Source: Liquorilactobacillus vini DSM 20605
Lineage (GTDB): Bacteria; Bacillota; Bacilli; Lactobacillales; Lactobacillaceae
Length of the DNA: 49,118 nt
Direction: 5' to 3'
Assembly: GCF_000255495.1 (NCBI RefSeq)
Contig: NZ_AHYZ01000079.1
Location: 1 to 49,118, forward strand
Made by a program: the position numbers and the translations under genes. Of this stretch, positions 16,077 to 23,733 are shown piece after piece; position 1 is the first letter of the stretch; each line of letters opens with the position of its first letter. A model generated the notes under the pieces. It did no database searches and was not told the DNA's origin. It worked only from the letters and a program-made list of their open reading frames with translations.

Positions 16077-16829
16077 ATGCAGCCAGCCAACAAGCAAAAT
16101 ATTATTGCTCAAGATATTGCTTCAAAGATCCATCACGAAATCTATGCACCAAAAACCTTTTTACCGAGCGAACACCAGCTTTGCGAACTATATGGGACTT
16201 CACGTGAAACGATTCGTAAGGCTTTGGATCAGCTAACTGAATTAGGACTGATTCAAAAAATCAAGGGTCGAGGTTCTTTAGTCTTAGACATTCAGCGCTA
16301 CACTTTCCCAATTTCTGGAATTACCAGTTTCAAGGAATTGAACGCTGCTTTAGGAATGCATGCTTGCACTAAAGTTCTACATTTAAAGAAAACAGTTTTA
16401 CCACCTCAACTGATCACTGAAGAAACCAATAAAAAGCAGCCAGCTTTTTTTGTTGAACGCTTACGACTGATTAACCAGCAACCAGCTGTTTTAGATCGTG
16501 ATTATCTATTGTCCCCACCGGTTAGTACTTTGCCAAAAACCGCAGCAGCTGATTCAATCTATGCCTATTTGGAAGGAAAATTAGGCTTGCAAATTTCTTA
16601 TGCCACTAAAGAGATCACCGTTGAAAAAGCTGATCCAACTGTTGCGAAAAAACTGGCTCTGCTGGCTGATGGGCTAGTTGTGGTTGTCCGCAGTCATAGT
16701 TATCTGGAAGACACAACTTTATTTCAAATCACGGCTTCGTTTCACCGGCCGGATAAATTCAAATTCATTGACTTTGCCCGACGCAAAAAAATCTTATTGC
16801 ATCCAACAACAGCGAAAAAGGAGTTTTAA
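16077..16829 (+). CDS. treR: Trehalose operon repressor, GntR/HutC family
   Basis: A 250-residue regulator. The N-terminal winged helix (about 8-72) has the GntR signature LPSEHQLCELYGTSRETIRKA, and the C-terminal part is a UTRA ligand-binding domain. In known TreR proteins trehalose 6-phosphate releases the repressor from DNA. Two TTGTCTATACAT boxes lie in the divergent control region. ATG 16077 follows AAGGAAG. treC starts three bases after the stop, so the two genes are coupled. Confidence 0.9.
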   Translation: MQPANKQNIIAQDIASKIHHEIYAPKTFLPSEHQLCELYGTSRETIRKALDQLTELGLIQKIKGRGSLVLDIQRYTFPISGITSFKELNAALGMHACTKVLHLKKTVLPPQLITEETNKKQPAFFVERLRLINQQPAVLDRDYLLSPPVSTLPKTAAADSIYAYLEGKLGLQISYATKEITVEKADPTVAKKLALLADGLVVVVRSHSYLEDTTLFQITASFHRPDKFKFIDFARRKKILLHPTTAKKEF

Positions 16830-16832
16830 ATC

Positions 16833-18506
16833 ATGGAAAATTCAGATAAGCAGATAAATTTAGGCCAAAAAATAATTTACCAAATTTATCCCCGCTCATT
16901 TTACGACAGTAATCAAGATGGAATTGGCGATTTGCGCGGAATTATTCAAAAAATTCCTTATCTCAAACAACTAAAGATTGACATGATCTGGTTTAATCCT
17001 TTTTTTGTTTCACCGCAAAATGACAACGGTTATGATATTGCTGATTATTACCAAATCGATCCACAATTTGGCACAATGGCTGACTTTGAAGAATTAACTG
17101 CTAAATTGCATGAAAATCATATCGACGTCATGCTTGATATGGTTTTCAATCATTGTTCAACCAGCCATCCCTGGTTTCAAAAAGCCTTAGCTGGTGATCA
17201 ATTCTACCAAAAATTCTTTTATTTGCGGCCACCAAAAAAAGATGGCAGCTTGCCAACTAACTGGCAATCAAAATTTGGTGGCCCAGCTTGGGCGAAATTT
17301 GGCGATTCTGGTTGGTACTATTTGCATCTCTATGATCCAACCCAAGCTGATCTCGACTGGCACAATCCGGCCGTTCGACAAGAAGCTGCTAAAATTGTAA
17401 ATTTCTGGCGCAAAAAAGGGGTCAAGGGATTTCGTTTTGATGTTTTCAATGTCACTGGTAAAGATCAGCAATTAGTTGATTCAACTGATCCGCTGCAAGA
17501 AAAGAAGCTCTACACTGATACGCCGATCGTTCATCAGTATCTCAAAGAACTCAACCAGGCCAGCTTTGGTCAAGATACCAGCATTATTACCGTGGGAGAA
17601 ATGTCATCAACCACCATTGAAAACTCAGTTAAATACACACAGCCGAAGAATCATGAACTATCGATGATTTTTACTTTTCATCATTTAAAAGTCGATTACC
17701 GCAATGGCAATAAATGGGATAGCATGCCGTTTGACTTTTTGAAACTCAAGCAGCTGCTGTTTGACTGGCAAGTAGAACTTGATCAACACGCTGGCTGGAA
17801 CGCACTTTTTTGGAACAATCATGATCAGCCACGAGCTTTAAGCCGCTTTGGCGATCCACAAAACTATCGGATTAAATCAGCTCAAGTTTTGGCCACGGTT
17901 ATGCAACTAATGCGCGGAACCCCATTTATTTATCAAGGTGAAGAAATCGGGATGACTGACCCAGACTATCAAAAGATCAGCGATTATAAAGATGTTGAAT
18001 CGTTGAATGCTTATCAAGAACTCTTAGCAGCTGGAAAAACACCAGCCCAAGCCTTAGCTGCTATCAAAAAGAAATCACGGGACAACAGCCGAACGCCAAT
18101 GCAATGGAATGCTGACCAATTTGCTGGTTTTTCAAAAGTCAAGCCTTGGTTAAAGCCGACCAATCAAACACAGATCAACGTAGCGGCTGAATTGGCGACT
18201 GGACAAATTTTCAATTACTATCAGCAGCTCTTTCAGTTAAGAAAAACTGAACCACTAATTTATCAAGGACATATTCGGCCATTATGGATAGATCACCCAC
18301 AAGTTATGGGCTATTTACGTTATTTAAAGCAACAGTGTTTATTAGTGATTACTAATTTCTATGGCAAGTCGACCCAAGTTATCTTGCCGCCAGAATTACA
18401 ACAACAATCCTGTCAAGTTCTATTAACTAATTATCAACAAAACATCAATAAAATTCCAAGTAGCTTAAAATTACAGCCTTATGAGGCTATCGTACTTAAG
18501 CTTTAA
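16833..18506 (+). CDS. treC: Trehalose-6-phosphate hydrolase (GH13)
   Basis: A 557-residue cytoplasmic glycoside hydrolase that splits trehalose 6-phosphate into glucose and glucose 6-phosphate. The TIM-barrel landmarks are IYPRSFYDSNQDGIGDL, nucleophile Asp203 in GFRFDVFN, acid/base Glu256 in VGEMS and Asp331 in NNHDQPR. Length agrees with phosphotrehalases. Oligo-1,6-glucosidases are close relatives, but the position directly after treR and divergent from an EIIBC makes phosphotrehalase the best call. The gene name treA is also used. Confidence 0.93.
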   Translation: MENSDKQINLGQKIIYQIYPRSFYDSNQDGIGDLRGIIQKIPYLKQLKIDMIWFNPFFVSPQNDNGYDIADYYQIDPQFGTMADFEELTAKLHENHIDVMLDMVFNHCSTSHPWFQKALAGDQFYQKFFYLRPPKKDGSLPTNWQSKFGGPAWAKFGDSGWYYLHLYDPTQADLDWHNPAVRQEAAKIVNFWRKKGVKGFRFDVFNVTGKDQQLVDSTDPLQEKKLYTDTPIVHQYLKELNQASFGQDTSIITVGEMSSTTIENSVKYTQPKNHELSMIFTFHHLKVDYRNGNKWDSMPFDFLKLKQLLFDWQVELDQHAGWNALFWNNHDQPRALSRFGDPQNYRIKSAQVLATVMQLMRGTPFIYQGEEIGMTDPDYQKISDYKDVESLNAYQELLAAGKTPAQALAAIKKKSRDNSRTPMQWNADQFAGFSKVKPWLKPTNQTQINVAAELATGQIFNYYQQLFQLRKTEPLIYQGHIRPLWIDHPQVMGYLRYLKQQCLLVITNFYGKSTQVILPPELQQQSCQVLLTNYQQNINKIPSSLKLQPYEAIVLKL

Positions 18507-18596
18507 AGCTTTTTAAACTTTTTGCTTCTTTTATTAGTGATTTTTCATTATAATGAATTTGTAATGTCGCTTAAAGAAGAAAGGGGAAGATTTTTA

Positions 18597-19964
18597 ATGG
18601 CTTATCGTGCAGTTAATCCATACAATGGGGAACTGATCAAAGAATTTCCAGCTGCAACTGATGCTGAAGTTGAACAAGCCTTAACAGCTGCCAAGGCTTT
18701 TTATCAACAAGCTAAGCAGCAACCGCTTGAGCAACGAGCTAAACAATTAGCAGCTTTAGCGAATGAATTTACTCAAAAGACTGATTATTATGCTAAATTT
18801 TTGACAACCAACATGGGAAAATTAATTAATGATGCTCGTGGAGAAGTCCAAAAAACTGCGGCATTCGCTAATTACTATGTTGAACACGGGGCAGCAGCTT
18901 TAGCAGATCAAGATTATACTGCCATAGCTGGTCGTAAAGCCCATCTGGAGTTCAGTTCAATTGGGGCAATCGTCGCCGTTGAACCATGGAATTTTCCATA
19001 TACCCAGGTTATGCGTGTTTTTGCACCAAACTTCATTCTTGGCAATCCAGTGATTCTCAAACATGCCAGTATTGTCCCAGAATGTGCCCAAGCTTTTGAA
19101 GATGCCTGCCAAGCTGCTGGTTTGCCAGCTGGCGCCTTTAAAAATTTATTTGCCACTTATGATCAAGTTAATCGCATGATCAGTGATCCGCGAGTTCAGG
19201 GCGTTGCTTTAACTGGCTCTGAAAAAGCTGGTGAGCGAATTGCTGCTGAAGCTGGACATAATCTGAAAAAATCAACAATGGAACTGGGTGGTACCGACGT
19301 ATGCATCGTCTTAAATGATGCTGATCTCAAAAAAGCTGTTGCTGGAGCTGTTAATGGTCGTTTACGCAATTCTGGCCAAGTTTGTACCTCAGCTAAACGC
19401 TATCTGGTCCAAAGCGGGATTTATGATGAATTTTTAGCAGCCATCAAGGAAGAATTTGCTAAATATCAGCCCGGCGATCCTTTAGATGAAAAGACAACCT
19501 TAGCTCCACTATCCTCTAAGAGCGCTCAACAAAACTTGCAAACTCAAATCAAAGCCGTCTTAGCTGGTGGTGCTAAAGTTTTATGGGGTGATCCGACCCC
19601 AGTTACCGGTCCAGGCGCATTCTTCATGCCTTTGATTATTACCGGCATGACTTATGACAATCCAATGTACGATCATGAACTATTTGGACCAGTTGCACAG
19701 ATTTATCAAGTTGAAGATGAAAGTCAGATCGTTGAATTAGCAAATCACTCCAATTATGGTCTCGGTGGCGCAATTTATTCTGAAGACTTAGACAAAGCCC
19801 GTCAGTTAGCTTCAAAAATCGAAACCGGACAAATTGCAGTTAATCAGCCATTGTCCTCTTTGCCAGAATTACCTTTTGGCGGAATTAAAAAATCCGGCTA
19901 TGGTCGTGAATTGAGTGATCTGGGAATTAGAGAATTTGCTAATATTAAAACTGTTTTAGGTTAA
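18597..19964 (+). CDS. NAD(P)-dependent aldehyde dehydrogenase, succinate-semialdehyde dehydrogenase-like
   Basis: A 455-residue aldehyde dehydrogenase. Visible are the cofactor/active region PWNFP, the Glu motif MELGGTDV, the catalytic Cys in GQVCTSAKRY and the C-terminal LPFGGIKKSGYGRE. It belongs with the short GabD-like enzymes common in lactobacilli; the physiological aldehyde is not known. ATG 18597 is chosen because AAAGGGGAAG precedes it; the frame opens at 18522 without a ribosome binding site. A TATAAT at 18549-18554 may be the -10. Single gene with its own terminator. Confidence 0.88.
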   Translation: MAYRAVNPYNGELIKEFPAATDAEVEQALTAAKAFYQQAKQQPLEQRAKQLAALANEFTQKTDYYAKFLTTNMGKLINDARGEVQKTAAFANYYVEHGAAALADQDYTAIAGRKAHLEFSSIGAIVAVEPWNFPYTQVMRVFAPNFILGNPVILKHASIVPECAQAFEDACQAAGLPAGAFKNLFATYDQVNRMISDPRVQGVALTGSEKAGERIAAEAGHNLKKSTMELGGTDVCIVLNDADLKKAVAGAVNGRLRNSGQVCTSAKRYLVQSGIYDEFLAAIKEEFAKYQPGDPLDEKTTLAPLSSKSAQQNLQTQIKAVLAGGAKVLWGDPTPVTGPGAFFMPLIITGMTYDNPMYDHELFGPVAQIYQVEDESQIVELANHSNYGLGGAIYSEDLDKARQLASKIETGQIAVNQPLSSLPELPFGGIKKSGYGRELSDLGIREFANIKTVLG

Positions 19965-19989
19965 TCATTTATTAAAGCTTGAATTTTCT

Positions 19990-20025
19990 AACGTGAAATT
20001 TCTAATCAGAATTTCACGTTTTTTG
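19990..20025 (+). terminator. Intrinsic terminator after the aldehyde dehydrogenase
   Basis: AACGTGAAATT pairs perfectly with AATTTCACGTT around a 9-base loop, followed by a T-run. Confidence 0.9.
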
Positions 20026-20137
20026 TTTGAATTTTCAGCAGTTATCTTTGAATTATTAACAATGATCAAAGATTAACTTAAATATAGCTGAAAATAATTG
20101 GCCTAAACATTATAAACCAATCATTTTTATCATTACC

Positions 20138-20165
20138 TTGTAACTAAAATTAAAACTCGTATACT
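20138..20165 (+). promoter_or_regulatory. Candidate promoter of the AEC carrier
   Basis: TTGTAA (20138-20143), a 16-base spacer and TATACT (20160-20165). Confidence 0.55.
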
Positions 20166-20174
20166 TTGGTCATA

Positions 20175-20187
20175 TTTAGTTACTAAA
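20175..20187. promoter_or_regulatory. Perfect 13-bp palindrome at the AEC carrier transcription start
   Basis: TTTAGTTACTAAA, a perfect dyad just after the predicted start. The right arm ACTAAA with flanking ATT recurs at 20143-20151 within the promoter. Candidate operator of an unknown regulator. Confidence 0.4.
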
Positions 20188-20206
20188 ATTGCGAGGTCCT
20201 TGTTTA

Positions 20207-21112
20207 ATGCTTAAAACTTTAATTTTTGCACTACTACCGATAATTGTGACGATTTTTTTAGGCTATTTTGCAGCCAGCAAAAACTACTTTAACGATTACG
20301 ACAGCCAAAAATTTGTACGGTTAGTCATGAACTTCATGCTCCCACTAAGTGTTTTTGCTGGGATTTGGCAGACGCCCCGCAAAATTATTATCAGCGACTT
20401 GCCGTTAGCTGGTTGGCTACTAATCAGTATGCTTGGCTGCTATTGTTTAATGCTCTTAATTAATCTTCGTCACCATTCGCTTCAATCCGCGACTTTATTT
20501 GCTATGTCAGTAGCTGATCCTTCAGTCCCTTTTGTTGGTTCAGCTATTTTGCCTTTATTGTTTGGCAGTTCAACCAGTGCAATTACGATTGGAATTTGCA
20601 CCTTGATCATCAACATTTTACTGCTGCCAATCGTTTTTAGTTCCTTAAATCACGAACACTCTTTTAGAAAAAGGATCCTTGGCACTCTTAAAAAGCCTTT
20701 AGTTATCAGCGCACTGCTTGGTTTTATTTTGGCTTTACTTGGCTGGAAAATGCCAAGTGAATTAGTGAATTCATTTGAGTTATTGGGCAAAGGAGCAGGT
20801 GGTCTAGCTATCTTTGCCATTGGGATTGTTTTATATACCAGAAAAATTTTAACCAATCGGATTGTTGTCTTAACGGTCCTTGAAAAGAACTTGCTGTTTC
20901 CCTTAGTTATCTGGTTAATTATGCTTGGTCTCCGGCTCCCAACTGAGCTGCAAAAAATCGTTATTTTAACGCTTGCTATCCCCACTGCCACAATGCCGAC
21001 TACTTTGGGAATTCAATATAATCTAGCGGAATCTGAATTAGCTTCAATTCAATTTTGGAGTACCATTTTCTCATTTGTGACCTTATCATTGTTTCTGCTA
21101 ATTTTAAGCTAG
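20207..21112 (+). CDS. AEC (auxin efflux carrier) family transporter, malate permease-like
   Basis: A 301-residue integral membrane protein with about ten helices in the two-times-five arrangement of the AEC family. The N-terminus MLKTLIFALLPIIVTIFLGYF and the Asp/Pro-containing middle (VADPSVPFVGSAIL) fit the family. In lactic acid bacteria such carriers include malate permeases (MleP), but no malolactic gene is nearby, so the substrate is open. ATG 20207 follows GCGAGG. Single gene with promoter and terminator. Confidence 0.8.
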   Translation: MLKTLIFALLPIIVTIFLGYFAASKNYFNDYDSQKFVRLVMNFMLPLSVFAGIWQTPRKIIISDLPLAGWLLISMLGCYCLMLLINLRHHSLQSATLFAMSVADPSVPFVGSAILPLLFGSSTSAITIGICTLIINILLLPIVFSSLNHEHSFRKRILGTLKKPLVISALLGFILALLGWKMPSELVNSFELLGKGAGGLAIFAIGIVLYTRKILTNRIVVLTVLEKNLLFPLVIWLIMLGLRLPTELQKIVILTLAIPTATMPTTLGIQYNLAESELASIQFWSTIFSFVTLSLFLLILS

Positions 21113-21144
21113 CAATCATTTTTATTACCACTTGAAGATTGGAG

Positions 21145-21178
21145 CCTAGTCAGCGACATGCTTGACTGGGTATTTTTT
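21145..21178 (+). terminator. Intrinsic terminator after the AEC carrier
   Basis: CCTAGTCA pairs with TGACTGGG (one G-T pair), followed by TATTTTTT. Confidence 0.8.
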
Positions 21179-21181
21179 CAT

Positions 21182-21206
21182 TTTAATTGACACGGTGTCA
21201 ATTAAA
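21182..21206. promoter_or_regulatory. hrtR-type operator 1
   Basis: A 25-base perfect palindrome centred on G21194, with core TTGACACGGTGTCAA (21187-21201). The core is close to the 15-base HrtR target of Lactococcus lactis as I recall it (ATGACACNGTGTCAT). The left arm TTGACA can act as the -35 of the operon. Confidence 0.75.
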
Positions 21207-21228
21207 TGCTAATTTAAGAATAGTTATC

Positions 21229-21243
21229 TTGACATGGTGTCAA
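21229..21243. promoter_or_regulatory. hrtR-type operator 2
   Basis: TTGACATGGTGTCAA, the core of operator 1 with one changed base. Its centre is exactly 42 bases from that of operator 1 (about four helical turns) and it ends just before the ribosome binding site of the regulator. Confidence 0.72.
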
Positions 21244-21258
21244 TCAAAGGAGGAAATC

Positions 21259-21771
21259 ATGACACTAACGAATTTATCCCATCTTTCCCCAACTAAATTA
21301 GGACGGATTCAAGCAGCTTTACTGCAAGAATTTTCAACTTATCCTTTAAGCCAAGCCCAAGTTGCCCGCATCGTCAAAACGGCAAGAATTTCACGGGGAG
21401 CCTTTTATACCTACTTTACTGATCTGTCAGCTGCTTATCGCTACCTTTATCAGCGAGCTCTAATTGAGCTTCACCAGCCGTTGACTTTTGAAAATTCGCT
21501 ACTAATCAATTATGATCCTCAGCTTTATTACAAGGTTGCTGCCGACTTTACCCGCCGGCTTCAAAATAGCTGTTACTACGACTTCATCAAACTCCATCTA
21601 ATCTATAATGAACCATTTTTAAACACGCCAGCGAGTTCTTCAATGCTTTTAGATTCCCAACACTGGCAAGCAATGGTTCTGGTACACGCAACGATTCAAG
21701 ATATTTTGTTAAAACCAACCCAGCGCGAAAAATATTTAGCCCGTTTAAAAGCCGCATTGATTAAACAATAA
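21259..21771 (+). CDS. hrtR: TetR-family regulator, HrtR-like haem sensor
   Basis: A 170-residue TetR-type protein with an N-terminal helix-turn-helix (about 30-53, ARIVKTARISRGAFYTYF) and a helical ligand domain. His72 matches in number one of the two haem ligands described for L. lactis HrtR (His72 and His149); His143 is a candidate for the other. It is the first gene of an R-B-A operon with permease and ATPase, the same order as lactococcal hrtRBA, and two HrtR-like operators precede it. ATG 21259 has AAAGGAGG seven bases upstream. Haem as ligand is inferred from order, operator and histidine, not shown. Confidence 0.75.
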   Translation: MTLTNLSHLSPTKLGRIQAALLQEFSTYPLSQAQVARIVKTARISRGAFYTYFTDLSAAYRYLYQRALIELHQPLTFENSLLINYDPQLYYKVAADFTRRLQNSCYYDFIKLHLIYNEPFLNTPASSSMLLDSQHWQAMVLVHATIQDILLKPTQREKYLARLKAALIKQ

Positions 21772-21781
21772 AGGAGAAAAA

Positions 21782-22843
21782 ATGTTTTTAGCCTTCAAAG
21801 AAATCCGTCACGAAAAATTGCGTTACGGTCTAATTATCAGCATGATTGTTTTGATTGCTTACCTAGTTTTTATTTTAACTAGTTTGGCTCAAGGACTTGC
21901 CGAGGAAAACACTGCTGCTATTCAAACTTGGAACGGGCAGCGAATCGTCTTAAATCAAAATGCGGATATCAATCTCAGTCAGTCACTGATCACTAAAAAA
22001 GCCAGCCAGCAACAAAAAATCACCCAGCAGGAAGCATATCTCGGTCAAGCAGCTGTGGTAGCCAAAAAAGCTGGTCATGCTAAAATCTCAGCCCAATTTA
22101 TCGGAATCAAAAATCACCAATTCATTGCCAAAAATCTCAATTTAACTCAGGGCAAGCTGCCACAAACTCCACAGCAAATCGTCGTTGATCAATCCTTTAA
22201 GGACCAAGGCTATCATTTGAACGACCAGCTGCAGTTAAATTCACAAACAGCCCCTTTTAAAATCGTTGGTTTCACTAAGAATGCCAAACTGAATATTGCC
22301 CCGGTAATTTATGGACAGCTTACAGCTTGGAAAAAATTAAAAAATTTAACTGGTGACTTCCAAGCCAGTGCGATCATTTCAAAAAAAGCTTCTTATCAAG
22401 CAACTGCCAAAGGGTTAACGGCTTACCCAATTAGCAAATTTATTAGCGAATTGCCTGGCTATGCTGCCCAAAATGCAACTTTTAGTTTGATGATTGGTTT
22501 TTTAATGGTTATTGCCTTAATTGTGATCGCTGTTTTCTTATATATTCTGACGATCCAAAAAGCCCGTAATTACGCCGTTTTACGAGCTCAAGGTGTTCCA
22601 GCAGGCTTTTTAATCAAAGCGACTCTAGCCCAAGCTGGTTTATTAGTCATTGTCGGGATCTGCCTCGCTGGGGTCTTAACTGGCCTAACTGCGTGGCTGA
22701 CTCCAGCCAATGTGCCAATGAGTTTCCAGCCAGCAGTTTTAGGTAGTCTAGCGGCTGGCTTAGTCGTTACGGCTATGTTAGGTGCATTAATTCCAATTTG
22801 GACAATTATCAAAATCGACCCAGTCAGTGTAATTGGAGGATAA
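21782..22843 (+). CDS. hrtB: HrtB-like FtsX-type ABC permease (haem efflux)
   Basis: A 353-residue permease with one N-terminal helix, an external MacB-like domain of about 200 residues and three C-terminal FtsX helices ending in IKIDPVSVIGG. This is the MacB-like fold, not a channel-type exporter. With the ATPase encoded three bases downstream it should form an HrtBA-type complex that removes haem from the membrane. It starts ten bases after the regulator stop with AAAGGAG. Macrolide or peptide export is the alternative, but the regulator and its operators favour haem. Confidence 0.78.
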   Translation: MFLAFKEIRHEKLRYGLIISMIVLIAYLVFILTSLAQGLAEENTAAIQTWNGQRIVLNQNADINLSQSLITKKASQQQKITQQEAYLGQAAVVAKKAGHAKISAQFIGIKNHQFIAKNLNLTQGKLPQTPQQIVVDQSFKDQGYHLNDQLQLNSQTAPFKIVGFTKNAKLNIAPVIYGQLTAWKKLKNLTGDFQASAIISKKASYQATAKGLTAYPISKFISELPGYAAQNATFSLMIGFLMVIALIVIAVFLYILTIQKARNYAVLRAQGVPAGFLIKATLAQAGLLVIVGICLAGVLTGLTAWLTPANVPMSFQPAVLGSLAAGLVVTAMLGALIPIWTIIKIDPVSVIGG

Positions 22844-22846
22844 ATT

Positions 22847-23542
22847 ATGAATTCAGCAGCAATTCTAACCTTAGAAAAAGTCAGCAAAGTTTTTGGCCAG
22901 CAAGAAAGTCAAATCGAAGTCTTACATCAGATAAATTTTACGGCTGCCAAGGGTCAATTGAATCTGATTATTGGCCCTTCTGGTTCTGGCAAGAGCACCC
23001 TTTTGACCATTGCTGGCGGCTTGCAATCAGCCACGCACGGTACTGTCAAAATTGCCGGCCAGAATTTAGCGCAAATGACCGCCAAACAGCGTGATGCTTT
23101 ACGCTTAACCCAAATCGGTTTTATTTTGCAATCATACAATCTGCTGCCTTATTTGACAGTCAACGAACAGTTTACTTTAGTCAAGAAATTTAAAAAAACT
23201 GCTAATCTCAGCTCAACTAGCTTAGCGTCCTTATTAAATGAATTGGGAATTGCTGCTTTAAAAGACAAATATCCAGCTGAATTATCTGGCGGCCAACAGC
23301 AGCGTGTTGCGATTGCCCGCGCACTTTATCCGGATCCGCCATTAATTTTAGCCGATGAACCGACAGCTGCGTTAGACAGTCAGCGTGTCAAACAAGTTGG
23401 CCGCTTGTTCAGTCAATTGGCCAAGCAACGCCAAAAAGCCGTGATCATCGTGACTCATGATTTACGACTACAACAGTTTGCTGATCATCTATATCAAATC
23501 AGCGATGGTCAAATTTCCGAGGTTAAGCAGCTCAAAGTTTGA
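22847..23542 (+). CDS. hrtA: HrtA-like ABC ATPase (haem efflux)
   Basis: A 231-residue ATPase of the LolD/MacB group: Walker A GPSGSGKST, Q-loop ILQSYNLLP, signature LSGGQQQRVAIARAL, Walker B LILADEPTAALDS and a switch His in VTHD. It energises the permease encoded just upstream. Third gene of the hrtRBA-like operon, which ends at the terminator at 23642. Confidence 0.8.
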   Translation: MNSAAILTLEKVSKVFGQQESQIEVLHQINFTAAKGQLNLIIGPSGSGKSTLLTIAGGLQSATHGTVKIAGQNLAQMTAKQRDALRLTQIGFILQSYNLLPYLTVNEQFTLVKKFKKTANLSSTSLASLLNELGIAALKDKYPAELSGGQQQRVAIARALYPDPPLILADEPTAALDSQRVKQVGRLFSQLAKQRQKAVIIVTHDLRLQQFADHLYQISDGQISEVKQLKV

Positions 23543-23641
23543 TTTGAAGCCATTAGCTAGATTGTCACTGCTAATTCTCCAAGCCACTTTTAATTTTTTT
23601 GAATTGATTTGATGACTTTTATTTTAATTGTTCCAATAACC

Positions 23642-23690
23642 AAACACCTCTCCAGCAGAAGTTAAAACTTCTACCAGAGAGGTGTTTTTT
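23642..23690 (+). terminator. Intrinsic terminator of the hrtRBA-like operon
   Basis: AAACACCTCTC pairs with GAGAGGTGTTT, with an inner AGAAGTT/AACTTCT stem, followed by a T-run. Confidence 0.92.
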
Positions 23691-23733
23691 ATATCCGTTA
23701 CTTCTTAAATTTTATTATTCAAAAACTTACTTA

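Noticed and set aside
19990..20025. ACGTGAAAT...ATTTCACGT as a parS-like or operator site
   Set aside because: It is a standard terminator hairpin with a T-run directly after a gene.
22798..23094. Plus-strand open frame bridging hrtB and hrtA
   Set aside because: Out of frame with both genes, whose motifs are intact; no ribosome binding site.
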